12,090 nt of DNA from Candidatus Fermentibacterota bacterium (GTDB lineage Bacteria > Fermentibacterota > Fermentibacteria > Fermentibacterales > JCC-6), in NCBI GenBank assembly GCA_030607835.1, contig JAUWJE010000032.1:1-12090 (forward strand). Reading direction: 5' to 3'. This document shows, one piece after another, positions 1 through 6,779 of this stretch. A program made the position numbers and the translations under genes. Position 1 is the stretch's first letter, and every line of letters begins with the position of its first letter. Below the pieces are notes generated by a model that was given only the letters and a program-made list of their open reading frames with translations, was not told the DNA's origin and did not search any database.

Positions 1-311
1 ATCTGAAAATCCTCCCCGCAGAATTCAACCAGCACCTGTCTGCATGCGCCGCAGGGAATCGGAAAACCATCGGGTGAGTAGACAAGGATTCTTCTGAAAG
101 TTCTGATTCCTTCTGAAACAGCTTTGAACAGGGCATTGCGTTCAGCGCAGATTGTCAATCCGTACGAAATGTTTTCAACATTAACTCCGAAATGGAGTTT
201 ACCGTCTGTGTCTTCAATGACTGCCGCAACGTTGAATCCCGAATAGGGGCAATAGCAGGAGCTGATCAGTTTTTCAGCAATGTCCCGAAGCCTGACCAGG
301 TCATTCTCCAT
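1..311 (-). CDS. cdd: Cytidine deaminase, partial (3' end beyond the left edge)
   Basis: Zinc-dependent deaminase of the pyrimidine salvage pathway, converting cytidine and deoxycytidine to uridine and deoxyuridine in the cytosol. The first 103 residues are present. They contain the substrate-side segment NVENISYGLT (44-53), the catalytic CAER motif (Cys55 as zinc ligand, Glu57 as proton shuttle) and PCGACRQ (86-92) with the other two zinc ligands, Cys87 and Cys90. A Cys rather than His in the CAE motif marks the small homotetrameric class, usually about 130 residues, so some 25-30 residues are probably missing off the window. The ATG (311-309) overlaps the stop of the upstream cNMP-domain gene by one base (TGATG), and no good Shine-Dalgarno precedes it, so translation is probably coupled to that gene. 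Family assignment is secure; the end is not seen. Confidence 0.95.
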   Translation of the reverse strand, partial: MENDLVRLRDIAEKLISSCYCPYSGFNVAAVIEDTDGKLHFGVNVENISYGLTICAERNALFKAVSEGIRTFRRILVYSPDGFPIPCGACRQVLVEFCGEDFQ

Positions 312-793
312 CAGAATGTTCGTTCTATGAACGGCAGCGATCTTAGCTTGTCATTTGCGTTTCTCAGTCTGAGCGAAAGAACTTCGGAGAAAGCGCGCAC
401 TACTTTCAGCCCTATTCTGGGATTATCACTGAGAATAATGGAAATATCCGAATGCGGGATTCTGGCCAATTCGATGTTTGTGTGTGAATAAACAGACGCG
501 CTTCTGCTTCGATGATCAAGGAGAACCATTTCGCCAAAGAAATCACCGGTGCTTAGAATTCCGAGAATCTGCTCAATGCCTTCATAGGTTCTCTTTGTAA
601 TTCGTACTTTACCTGATAGTAAGAGGAAGAGATGCTCACCAGGGTCATCTTCGCGGATCACTATGCTGTTTGCGTTCCACTCAGCGTATTCTGCCTTATT
701 TATAAATAGTTCAAGTTCAGCAGGTTCCAGGTCGCGAAATAAATACGCTGTTTTGAATATATTCCTGTGTTTTTCAGTGAAGTTGCTGGCCAT
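311..793 (-). CDS. Stand-alone cyclic-nucleotide-binding (CRP/FNR-type) domain protein, no DNA-binding domain
   Basis: A 160-residue protein that is essentially one cNMP-binding beta-roll. The phosphate-binding cassette is well kept: GDFFGEMVLL (83-92) followed by RSRSAS (95-100), where Arg97-Ser98 match the CRP residues that hold the cyclic phosphate. The preceding GEHLFLLLSGKVRI (52-65) is the usual beta-roll core. After the helix near 125-150 the protein stops; there is no helix-turn-helix as in true CRP/FNR regulators (about 200-230 residues). It may sense cAMP or another cyclic nucleotide and act by protein contact, but no partner domain is visible, so the function is unknown. The ATG is supported by an AAGGAGG ten bases upstream. 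The gene sits 25 bases after rqcH and overlaps cdd by one base, so the three are probably one transcript. Confidence 0.85.
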   Translation of the reverse strand: MASNFTEKHRNIFKTAYLFRDLEPAELELFINKAEYAEWNANSIVIREDDPGEHLFLLLSGKVRITKRTYEGIEQILGILSTGDFFGEMVLLDHRSRSASVYSHTNIELARIPHSDISIILSDNPRIGLKVVRAFSEVLSLRLRNANDKLRSLPFIERTF

Positions 794-800
794 GACTGTT

Positions 801-810
801 TCTCCTCCTT
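801..810 (-). promoter_or_regulatory. Strong Shine-Dalgarno for the cNMP-domain gene
   Basis: On the minus strand AAGGAGGAGA lies in the 25-base gap after the rqcH stop, with AAGGAGG about ten bases before the ATG at 793. It fixes that start and suggests the gene is translated efficiently in its own right rather than only by coupling to rqcH. Confidence 0.7.
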
Positions 811-818
811 TTTATATT

Positions 819-2426
819 TCAGACTGAGATCTGTTTTCTTCGTGGCAGTCTGTCCAGATCAACAAATATCGTTTTTTCTCTTTTATAGATCACCTGTCCC
901 GGTTTTCCTTTCCTTATACGGCTGACATACTGTATCTTCGTATAATCGACGGGTACTACACCCGAAGATACTCCACTCCCCCTTGCTGCCGCCACTGCTG
1001 CTTCAAGTATGACTTCAGCTGAGGGATTGTCCACCCTTCCGTCAAGCTTGAGAACAACATGCGCTCCGGGAATCCCCCTGGCATGAAACCAGTAATCTCC
1101 CCTCTTGCCGATAATGAACGTTACCTCATCGTTCTCTCTCGCGTTCCGCCCCGCGAAGCATCTCCAGCCACCTGTCAGTACAAGAGGCGAATGCTCTCTG
1201 CGCTTGCTGGTCTTTCTCTTGCTCCTTTTCTGATAGTCTCCCAGGAGAGCATTCAATTCGCTGATTGAAAGCTCCGGTGATTTAGCGAGAGAAGCATCCA
1301 GCGCATTTATCTCTCCTGCGATCGCAATTTTATGATCATTCAGATTTTTTATCTCGATGTCTGCATTTGAGGCTTTCCTGAAGTATCGCTGGGCGTTTTC
1401 CACGAGAGATTTTGAGAATTTGAGCGGGATATCATGTTCAATTCCATTCCAATCGGCTAACAGAATTTTGTTCAATCCCCTTCTTGAATTGTTCTCCTCC
1501 GACAGGAGCAGATTACCCCAGATTCTGAAGGTATCAGGAGAAACAAGTGTTTCTAATGCACTCATAATACTCGAAAGTCTTTTTTGTAGTTTTACGAGCC
1601 TTCTGTGCAGAATTGATGTGTACAGATCAAGTCTGTCATCTTTCAGGCTGATTGTCTTGCTTGTCAGTTCTGCAGACAGAGGATTCTCAATGGGTTCTCC
1701 TTCACCAAGCTGAATGGGCAGTGGTCCATCAGGACTTGACCAGGGACTGAAATCCTCATTCAGGAGAGCCTGCTCCAGTATCTTTACCGATTCAAAAACT
1801 GAAATTCCGGTATCCGAGGAATGTCTGATCAGAGCTCTTGCTGTTACCGGGCCGACCCCTTCCAGCGATCTGTAGATTTTTTCAGGTGTTACTATGTCAG
1901 AAGACAGTTCATTTCTCAGAACGTTCGATTCGCGCCACGATCCGGGTTGAAGACCGGAGCCTGGTGGAGGTGTGTAAACCTGTCCTGGAGCTACTGTTCT
2001 GTATCTGCATTTACTGTTCGATACTTTTCTGTGACAGGCAAGAATCCTGTTGTCAGACATCCGCACAAGAATGATATTGGCATTTCGTCCCGTTGCCTCA
2101 AAAATCAGCTTTACATCCGGAGATCCATAGAGAAGGCCGCTCGCGAAAAGGATACACAGCATTCGATCGGATCCCGGCTGAGATATTTCCTTTACTTCCC
2201 CTCCTTCAAGGTGATGACCCCATACAGGGGAAACGGGTTCTGTCATTTCTCTACACTCGGTCCACCAGAGTCCTGGTGAATCAGGTCTCGCCGACAGGAC
2301 AAGCATGTTATCGCCGAATACAAGGCCATATCCATTCGGCACCGGAATTCCTATTTTAATGCAATGTCCACCCTGTATATGATCCCTTAAAGGGGGTATC
2401 TGTGCACTGAGAAAAACGCCATCCAA
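819..2426 (-). CDS. rqcH: RqcH / NFACT-family ribosome quality control factor (Rqc2 homologue, FbpA-type)
   Basis: Bacterial Rqc2/NEMF homologue. In characterised bacteria RqcH binds stalled 50S-peptidyl-tRNA complexes and recruits tRNA-Ala to add C-terminal alanine tails that mark nascent chains for degradation. From the TTG at 2426 the protein has 535 residues. NFACT-N covers 1-165, with the DR pair (Asp87-Arg88) needed for tailing, EATGRNANIILV (110-121) and the PGQVYTPPP segment (148-156). A helix-hairpin-helix with LEGVGPVTARAL lies at 188-199, a coiled-coil region at about 265-410, and NFACT-R (DUF814) at 412-525 with GRNARENDEVT, YWFHARGIPGAHVV and VDYTKIQYV. An open frame continues to 2582, but that would overlap yicC and adds about 50 residues unlike the family. 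LDGVFLSAQ matches the family N-terminus and the TTG has a ribosome site, so I choose 2426. It is divergent from yicC, as in Bacillus. Confidence 0.92.
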   Translation of the reverse strand: MDGVFLSAQIPPLRDHIQGGHCIKIGIPVPNGYGLVFGDNMLVLSARPDSPGLWWTECREMTEPVSPVWGHHLEGGEVKEISQPGSDRMLCILFASGLLYGSPDVKLIFEATGRNANIILVRMSDNRILACHRKVSNSKCRYRTVAPGQVYTPPPGSGLQPGSWRESNVLRNELSSDIVTPEKIYRSLEGVGPVTARALIRHSSDTGISVFESVKILEQALLNEDFSPWSSPDGPLPIQLGEGEPIENPLSAELTSKTISLKDDRLDLYTSILHRRLVKLQKRLSSIMSALETLVSPDTFRIWGNLLLSEENNSRRGLNKILLADWNGIEHDIPLKFSKSLVENAQRYFRKASNADIEIKNLNDHKIAIAGEINALDASLAKSPELSISELNALLGDYQKRSKRKTSKRREHSPLVLTGGWRCFAGRNARENDEVTFIIGKRGDYWFHARGIPGAHVVLKLDGRVDNPSAEVILEAAVAAARGSGVSSGVVPVDYTKIQYVSRIRKGKPGQVIYKREKTIFVDLDRLPRRKQISV

Positions 2427-2431
2427 TGGAA

Positions 2432-2439
2432 CTTCCTTT
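2432..2439 (-). promoter_or_regulatory. Ribosome-binding site deciding the rqcH TTG start
   Basis: Minus-strand AAAGGAAG ends five bases before TTG (2426-2424). The residues that follow, DGVFLSAQ, align with the conserved NFACT N-terminus, so the site supports this start over the ATG at 2582 that lies inside yicC. Confidence 0.6.
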
Positions 2440-2449
2440 CGCAGCGGAA

Positions 2450-2477
2450 TTGGTGAAAACTCAGGATAATGTATAAT
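2450..2477 (+). promoter_or_regulatory. Predicted sigma-70-type promoter for the yicC operon
   Basis: A perfect -10 TATAAT (2472-2477) is preceded after 16 bases by TTGGTG (2450-2455), which matches only the TTG half of the -35 consensus. A transcript would start near 2484, giving a leader of about 40 bases before the yicC ATG at 2524. The -10 lies in the only sizeable non-coding gap upstream of the rightward operon, which strengthens the call. The -35 is weak, so activation by a regulator is possible. Not experimentally supported here. Confidence 0.55.
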
Positions 2478-2481
2478 ATAC
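2471..2481. repeat. Palindrome GTATAATATAC spanning the divergent promoter core
   Basis: GTATA and TATAC arms flank a central A, so the same 11 bases read TATAAT on the plus strand and TATATT or TATTAT on the minus strand. They could serve as -10 elements for both yicC and rqcH. No convincing -35 for the minus direction is visible: a TGAACA (minus strand, 2506-2501) lies 20 bases from TATATT, which is long. Confidence 0.45.
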
Positions 2482-2523
2482 TTCTTGCCGCAGTTGGCAG
2501 TGTTCACTTTGGAAGGATACTTG

Positions 2524-3405
2524 ATGGAATCGATGACCGGTATTGGATCTGCTACAGTGCAGAGAAATGGTTTTAAAATCACTACTGAAGCAAAGTCCGT
2601 GAATCACAAGACCCTGAGTCCGACAATCAGATTACCGGATGCACTCTGGAATCAGGAACCTGTGGCATGGAAAACCATCAATAAGCTGTTCGAGAGAGGT
2701 AGAATCAAGATTAACGTCAGGATCGATATTGAGGGTGAAGATGCTGCTTTACCTTCCGTCAACCTTGATGCCGTCAGGAAATACATCAAAGCAGCAAAAA
2801 TTTTATCCGAGGATTTCGACTGTACAAGTGAAGTGTCTGCTGGTGTTCTTTTCGGACATCCGTGTGTAGCATCTATGACAGATCCATCCGAACTGGACAG
2901 CGGAGAGCTTTATAATGCTTTCCGGGAGTGTATAGAGAAAACGCTTAAAATTCTGAAGGAAAGCCGCCTTCGCGAAGGAAATGCCCTTGCCCCTGTTTTC
3001 AGGGATGGTTTCAGAGACATCAGATCACTTGCAGATCCCATACTACAGGAACAGAAGGAAAATGTTCAGGAGAAGTTTCTCAAATTAAAGAAGAGAATTT
3101 CCATTCTCCTTGATGATGTAAGACTGGATGAAAATCGTCTTATGCAGGAACTGGCTATTATTGCTGACAGGTCAGATGTCAGTGAGGAAGCTCAGAGGCT
3201 TCAGTGTCATCTTGATCATGCCGGTGAAATCCTGAATTCTGATGAATCTTCTCTTGGTCGCAGACTGGGATTCCTGATTCAGGAAATGCACAGGGAAATT
3301 AACACGATGGGATCCAAGGTCGATGACGCAGACCTGTCTTTGAAGGTTATTGAGATGAAGAATATCCTTTCATCACTTAAGGAACAGGTTTCGAATATTG
3401 AATAA
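2524..3405 (+). CDS. yicC: YicC-family endoribonuclease
   Basis: Cytosolic protein of the YicC/YloC family, members of which have been shown to have endoribonuclease activity and to affect small-RNA turnover in E. coli. The 293 residues match the usual length of about 290. The N-terminal signature MESMTGIGSA (1-10) begins the YicC N-domain, and the DUF1732 C-terminus carries DRSDVSEEAQRL (215-226), GRRLGFLIQEMHREINT (245-261), GSKVDDA (263-269) and the ending KEQVSNIE. The frame is open back to 2485, but the ATG at 2524 gives the family N-terminus and has GGAAGGA (2511-2517) six bases upstream. It is the first gene of the rightward operon, divergent from rqcH, and overlaps the next gene by eight bases. 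The yicC-gmk order is widely conserved. Confidence 0.93.
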   Translation: MESMTGIGSATVQRNGFKITTEAKSVNHKTLSPTIRLPDALWNQEPVAWKTINKLFERGRIKINVRIDIEGEDAALPSVNLDAVRKYIKAAKILSEDFDCTSEVSAGVLFGHPCVASMTDPSELDSGELYNAFRECIEKTLKILKESRLREGNALAPVFRDGFRDIRSLADPILQEQKENVQEKFLKLKKRISILLDDVRLDENRLMQELAIIADRSDVSEEAQRLQCHLDHAGEILNSDESSLGRRLGFLIQEMHREINTMGSKVDDADLSLKVIEMKNILSSLKEQVSNIE

Positions 3406-4696
3406 ATCGTACGGTATTCTTGTTGTACTGGCCGGGCCTTCCGGTGCAGGAAAGACAACACTGGCACATCACCTGGTTGATACATTCCACTCTGCGATGT
3501 TCTCTGTTTCAACGACTACAAGATCTTTGAGGGGATCTGAGGTAGATGGAGCGGACTATTTCTTTGGCAGCAGGGAGGAGTTCGAGAAGAGAATAGAAGG
3601 CGGGTACTTTCTTGAATGGGCTGAAGTTCATGGGCACCTGTATGGAACCTCTGCGGAGTGGGCTTCAGGGCAGCTTGCTGCGGGACGGAGCGTAATCCTG
3701 GATATAGATGTGCAGGGAGCTCTTCAGGTAAAGGCTGTCTTTCCGGAGTCAGTTCTGATTTTCATTCTTCCTGCATCTCCGGAAGTACTGGGAGACAGGC
3801 TTATCAACAGAAGCACTGATGATTCTGCTATTATCCTTGAACGTATGAAGGCAGCAGCATGGGAAACAGGCTGGATCGGTGCTTTCGACTACTTCATCCG
3901 AAATGACAGGCTTGAGGATTCGGTTAAACAGGTGGAAACCATACTTCAGGCAGAGAGAAACAGACTTGTGAATATGCCTTTTCCCAATGAAGCCATGATT
4001 TTCGAACCGGATAGTTTCATTGGTCGTGACTACTGGAAAAACAGAAGAATCATAGTCACATCCGGTCCTACAAGAGAACCGCTGGATGAGGTCAGATTCA
4101 TTTCAAACAGATCCAGCGGACTTATGGGATCAAGTATGGCGGAGGCATTCAGAGATGCCGGTTCCGATGTACTTTTTGTAACTGGGCCTGCATGTAATAA
4201 CAGCCCTCCAGGCGTGAATACCGTTCATATCAAAACTGCTTCGGATATGTTGGCTGTTCTCAGCAGGGAAGTTGAGAAAGCTGATCTATTAGTCATGGCT
4301 GCCGCAGTATCGGATTTCAAACCAACATCATACATCCATGGCAAGATGGAGCGATCCGGAGGGTGTGACTTGCATATGGAAGCTACACCTGATATTCTTG
4401 CGACCCTTGGCAAAACAGTTGAAAACATGTGCCCGGTCCTTGCGTTTGCCCTGGAATTCGGGGAAGATGGAGAAGAAAAGGCTCTGAAGAAGATGAGGCG
4501 CAAAGGAGCATGTGCGGTGTTCCTTAACAGGGGAGATGTCAGTGGAATTGGTATGGAAGCGACAGGTAACGAAGGAATGATCATCTTCGAGGATGGTTCC
4601 TCTTTGACGATTCATCGATGTTCAAAACGATACGCTGCTGAACTTGTCGTAGCAGCGATGGGTAGATATATGAAAAAAAGGACAGTCGGAGAATGA
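3398..4696 (+). CDS. Guanylate kinase fused to CoaB (phosphopantothenate-cysteine ligase domain)
   Basis: One 432-residue frame containing two enzymes. Residues 1-190 are guanylate kinase (GMP + ATP to GDP + ADP): P-loop GPSGAGKTT (13-21), GMP-binding STTTRSLRGSE (38-48) and DYFF (53-56), YGTS (82-85), LDIDVQGA (101-108) and the lid RLINRSTDD (134-142). After a linker of about 25 residues, 217-427 match the CoaB half of CoaBC, which joins cysteine to 4'-phosphopantothenate using a nucleotide triphosphate: TSGPTREPLD (221-230), Arg233 and Asn237 of the RFISN segment, AAAVSDF (301-307), Lys316 spaced as the E. coli active-site Lys289, and Asn377. SGKMG reads SGLMG here. The flavoprotein decarboxylase CoaC and omega gene rpoZ, normally between gmk and coaB, are absent. 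TTG at 3398 is the only plausible start before the P-loop, overlapping yicC by eight bases; AAGGAA lies 13 bases upstream. Family calls are secure; activity of both halves is inferred. Confidence 0.92.
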   Translation: MNKSYGILVVLAGPSGAGKTTLAHHLVDTFHSAMFSVSTTTRSLRGSEVDGADYFFGSREEFEKRIEGGYFLEWAEVHGHLYGTSAEWASGQLAAGRSVILDIDVQGALQVKAVFPESVLIFILPASPEVLGDRLINRSTDDSAIILERMKAAAWETGWIGAFDYFIRNDRLEDSVKQVETILQAERNRLVNMPFPNEAMIFEPDSFIGRDYWKNRRIIVTSGPTREPLDEVRFISNRSSGLMGSSMAEAFRDAGSDVLFVTGPACNNSPPGVNTVHIKTASDMLAVLSREVEKADLLVMAAAVSDFKPTSYIHGKMERSGGCDLHMEATPDILATLGKTVENMCPVLAFALEFGEDGEEKALKKMRRKGACAVFLNRGDVSGIGMEATGNEGMIIFEDGSSLTIHRCSKRYAAELVVAAMGRYMKKRTVGE

Positions 4697-5418
4697 GCTA
4701 CACCGGTAAGGCTGACCCATTCTGGAATTCAGTTGCAAGTTTCGATCTTGATGAAATATTCGTACTGCCCGAGTGGATCAGCAAACTTACAGGAGAGCGG
4801 AGTAGCCCTGATAGAAATATCAATTCTCAAAGTATAGATTCCGAACTGGAGGCTCTTAAGACAAGAGTCGGTGACTGTTCTGGCTGCCGATTAAGCGCCG
4901 AGCGGAACACGATTGTATTCGGGGACGGGAACCCGGCGGCAGGAATAGTAATCATTGGTGAGGGTCCTGGAGCAAATGAAGATAAGCTGGGCAAACCTTT
5001 TGTGGGGAGAGCCGGAAAGCTTCTTGATAGGATTCTTAAGGCGATTGACCTTGATAGAACTTCTGTATACATCACGAATATCGTGAAGTGCAGACCACCC
5101 GGTAACAGAACGCCGTCGAAGGATGAAGTGGCCGCTTGTCTATGGATACTTGAGGAACAGATAAGGATAATGAACCCGAGTGTTATTCTAACTCTGGGAG
5201 CTCCCGCAAGCAGAACCATCATTGGAAGCGCAGATGGAATTGGTAAGCTTCGAGGTTCAATTCACAGATATGGTGAGATACCGGTTATTCCCACATACCA
5301 TCCGGCTGCTCTATTGAGAACAGATGCGCTTAAGAGACCGGTGTGGGAGGATATGAAGAAGTTAAATCAACTATTGCGGAAACTTGAACTTCCTCGAACT
5401 GAACAGGATCAGAGATGA
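4693..5418 (+). CDS. Family 4 uracil-DNA glycosylase (iron-sulfur UDG)
   Basis: Removes uracil arising from cytosine deamination, starting base-excision repair. The 241-residue protein has the family 4 layout after a poorly conserved N-terminal extension of about 55 residues. Motif A GEGPGANEDKLGKPFVG lies at 89-105, NIVKCRPPGNRTP at 129-141, and the C-terminal TYHPAALLR at 201-209. Four cysteines spaced as the [4Fe-4S] ligands of this family are present: Cys62 and Cys65 (CSGC), Cys133 and Cys149. It is distinct from E. coli-type Ung (family 1). The ATG overlaps the stop of the GMK-CoaB gene (ATGA), and an AAGGA sits about ten bases upstream inside that gene's end. The stop in turn overlaps the dnaB start, placing base-excision repair directly beside the replicative helicase. 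Confidence 0.93.
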   Translation: MSYTGKADPFWNSVASFDLDEIFVLPEWISKLTGERSSPDRNINSQSIDSELEALKTRVGDCSGCRLSAERNTIVFGDGNPAAGIVIIGEGPGANEDKLGKPFVGRAGKLLDRILKAIDLDRTSVYITNIVKCRPPGNRTPSKDEVAACLWILEEQIRIMNPSVILTLGAPASRTIIGSADGIGKLRGSIHRYGEIPVIPTYHPAALLRTDALKRPVWEDMKKLNQLLRKLELPRTEQDQR

Positions 5419-6770
5419 CAGATCAACCGGGGCATCGTCCCCCACACAATCCTGACGCGGAGAAAAGTGTACTTGGAGCCATGCTTCTTGACCAGGAACT
5501 TACTGTTGAGGCTCTGGATGCTTTGGATACGCAGGCTTTTTTCGACAGGAAACACAGAAGAATTTTCCAGGCCTGCCGTGATCTTGACGCAAGGAATAGT
5601 GTAACTGACATGGTTACGGTAAGTGAAGAACTTACGCGAAAAAAAATGCTGGAGGAAGCTGGAGGTATTGAATACCTTGCTTCCCTTACTGATGATATCC
5701 CACTTCTTTCTAACGTACTTGAGTATATCCGGATTATCAAAGACATGGCAATGCTGCGTCAGCTGCTCAAGGTCAGCAGAGAGAATATTCAGGAAGTGCT
5801 TGAGGGCACCGCAGACGTGAAGGATGTACTTGATAGCGCAGCCACCAAGATTGTAGCGATTACCGAATCGTGCTCAAGAGGGGAATTCAAACCAATTTCG
5901 CAGCTGGTATCCAGGGGAATTGAGGACCTTGAGGAGCTTCGGAATACAAAGGGTTTTGTTACAGGTCTGTCCACCGGTTTTGATGAACTTGACAGAATGA
6001 CAACAGGATTCCATCCGGGTGAATTAATTATTCTGGCTGCACGGCCTGGAATCGGGAAAACCAGTATGGCTCTCAATATGGCTACTCATATAGCACGAGA
6101 AACAGACAGAGCGGTCGCCATATTCAGCCTGGAAATGTCCGACACCATGCTGACGCAGAGGATGCTCTGCGCAGACGCTCATATAGGAACAAAACCGATT
6201 ATTGAAGGTACACTTGCGCAGGAACACTGGTATGAACTTCAGGCAGCTGCGGACAGACTCCAGCGGATGAAGATTTTTATCGATGATTCAGCCAGTATCA
6301 ATTCAATGGATATTCGAGCAAAAGTAAGAAGTCTCAAGAGACGGGAAGATCTGTGTATGGTTTTCGTGGATTATCTCCAGCTCATGCGTGGTGACGGAGA
6401 GAACCGGCAGCAGGAGATAGCAAAAATATCCGGTGATCTCAAAGCCCTGTCCAAGGAGATGAAGCTACCTGTAATGGCCCTATCTCAGCTCAGTAGGATG
6501 GCAACGAAGCGCTCCGGTGCGCCAAGACTCAGTGATCTGCGGGAAAGCGGCGCGATTGAGCAGGATGCCGACCTGGTTATGTTCCTTCATCAACCTGAAC
6601 TGCACTTCGCACAGGACGAGGAGCAGGATATCGAGATCGACTTTCTTCGAAGGGAAACAATATTGAAGATAGGAAAACAGAGAAACGGTCCTCTCGGTAT
6701 TGTAAATTTGATATTCAGGGCTGATATAACTCGGTTCTTTCCAGTGGATAAAGAAGGATTCGAGGAGTAG
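5415..6770 (+). CDS. dnaB: Replicative DNA helicase DnaB
   Basis: Hexameric 5'-3' helicase that unwinds the chromosome ahead of the replisome and works with primase. The 451 residues match the family length (about 440-470). The N-terminal primase-interaction domain begins at NPDAEKSVLGAML (12-24) and runs to about 150. The RecA-fold motor has Walker A ARPGIGKTS (209-217), the catalytic Glu of SLEM (240), Walker B MVFVDYLQLM (315-324), SQLSR (357-361), the LRESGAIEQDAD block (375-386) and the arginine-finger segment KQRNGP (421-426). No intein or insertion is present. The ATG shares ATGA with the UDG stop. An A8 run (5639-5646) lies in the N-terminal domain, in phase as A_AAA_AAA. Confidence 0.97.
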   Translation: MTDQPGHRPPHNPDAEKSVLGAMLLDQELTVEALDALDTQAFFDRKHRRIFQACRDLDARNSVTDMVTVSEELTRKKMLEEAGGIEYLASLTDDIPLLSNVLEYIRIIKDMAMLRQLLKVSRENIQEVLEGTADVKDVLDSAATKIVAITESCSRGEFKPISQLVSRGIEDLEELRNTKGFVTGLSTGFDELDRMTTGFHPGELIILAARPGIGKTSMALNMATHIARETDRAVAIFSLEMSDTMLTQRMLCADAHIGTKPIIEGTLAQEHWYELQAAADRLQRMKIFIDDSASINSMDIRAKVRSLKRREDLCMVFVDYLQLMRGDGENRQQEIAKISGDLKALSKEMKLPVMALSQLSRMATKRSGAPRLSDLRESGAIEQDADLVMFLHQPELHFAQDEEQDIEIDFLRRETILKIGKQRNGPLGIVNLIFRADITRFFPVDKEGFEE

Positions 6771-6778
6771 GGAGAAGG
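6771..6778 (+). promoter_or_regulatory. Ribosome-binding site for the radA TTG start
   Basis: GGAGAAGG follows immediately after the dnaB TAG stop. GGAG is five bases from TTG at 6780, and the protein then begins at the conserved RadA zinc-finger region, so the TTG start is well supported. Confidence 0.65.
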
Positions 6779-6779
6779 A

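Noticed and set aside
1059..2359. Several plus-strand frames of 69-152 residues inside rqcH
   Set aside because: They overlap each other and a gene whose motifs are clear throughout, and none shows recognisable motifs.
2486..2499. TGCC-N6-GGCA inverted repeat in the divergent region as an operator
   Set aside because: Arms are only four bases, which is expected by chance, and the adjacent cNMP protein has no DNA-binding domain to use it.
2494..2521. Second promoter with TTGGCA (2494-2499) and GATACT (2516-2521)
   Set aside because: The -10 match is poor and would place the transcript start at or after the yicC ATG and remove its Shine-Dalgarno.
2485..2523. yicC start at 2485 (306 residues)
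   Set aside because: The ATG at 2524 yields the family MxSMTG start and has GGAAGGA six bases upstream; 2485 lies at the predicted transcription start.
2427..2582. Upstream extension of rqcH to the ATG at 2582 (587 residues)
   Set aside because: It would overlap the yicC coding start, the extra residues do not resemble NFACT, and a TTG with a ribosome site at 2426 gives the family N-terminus.
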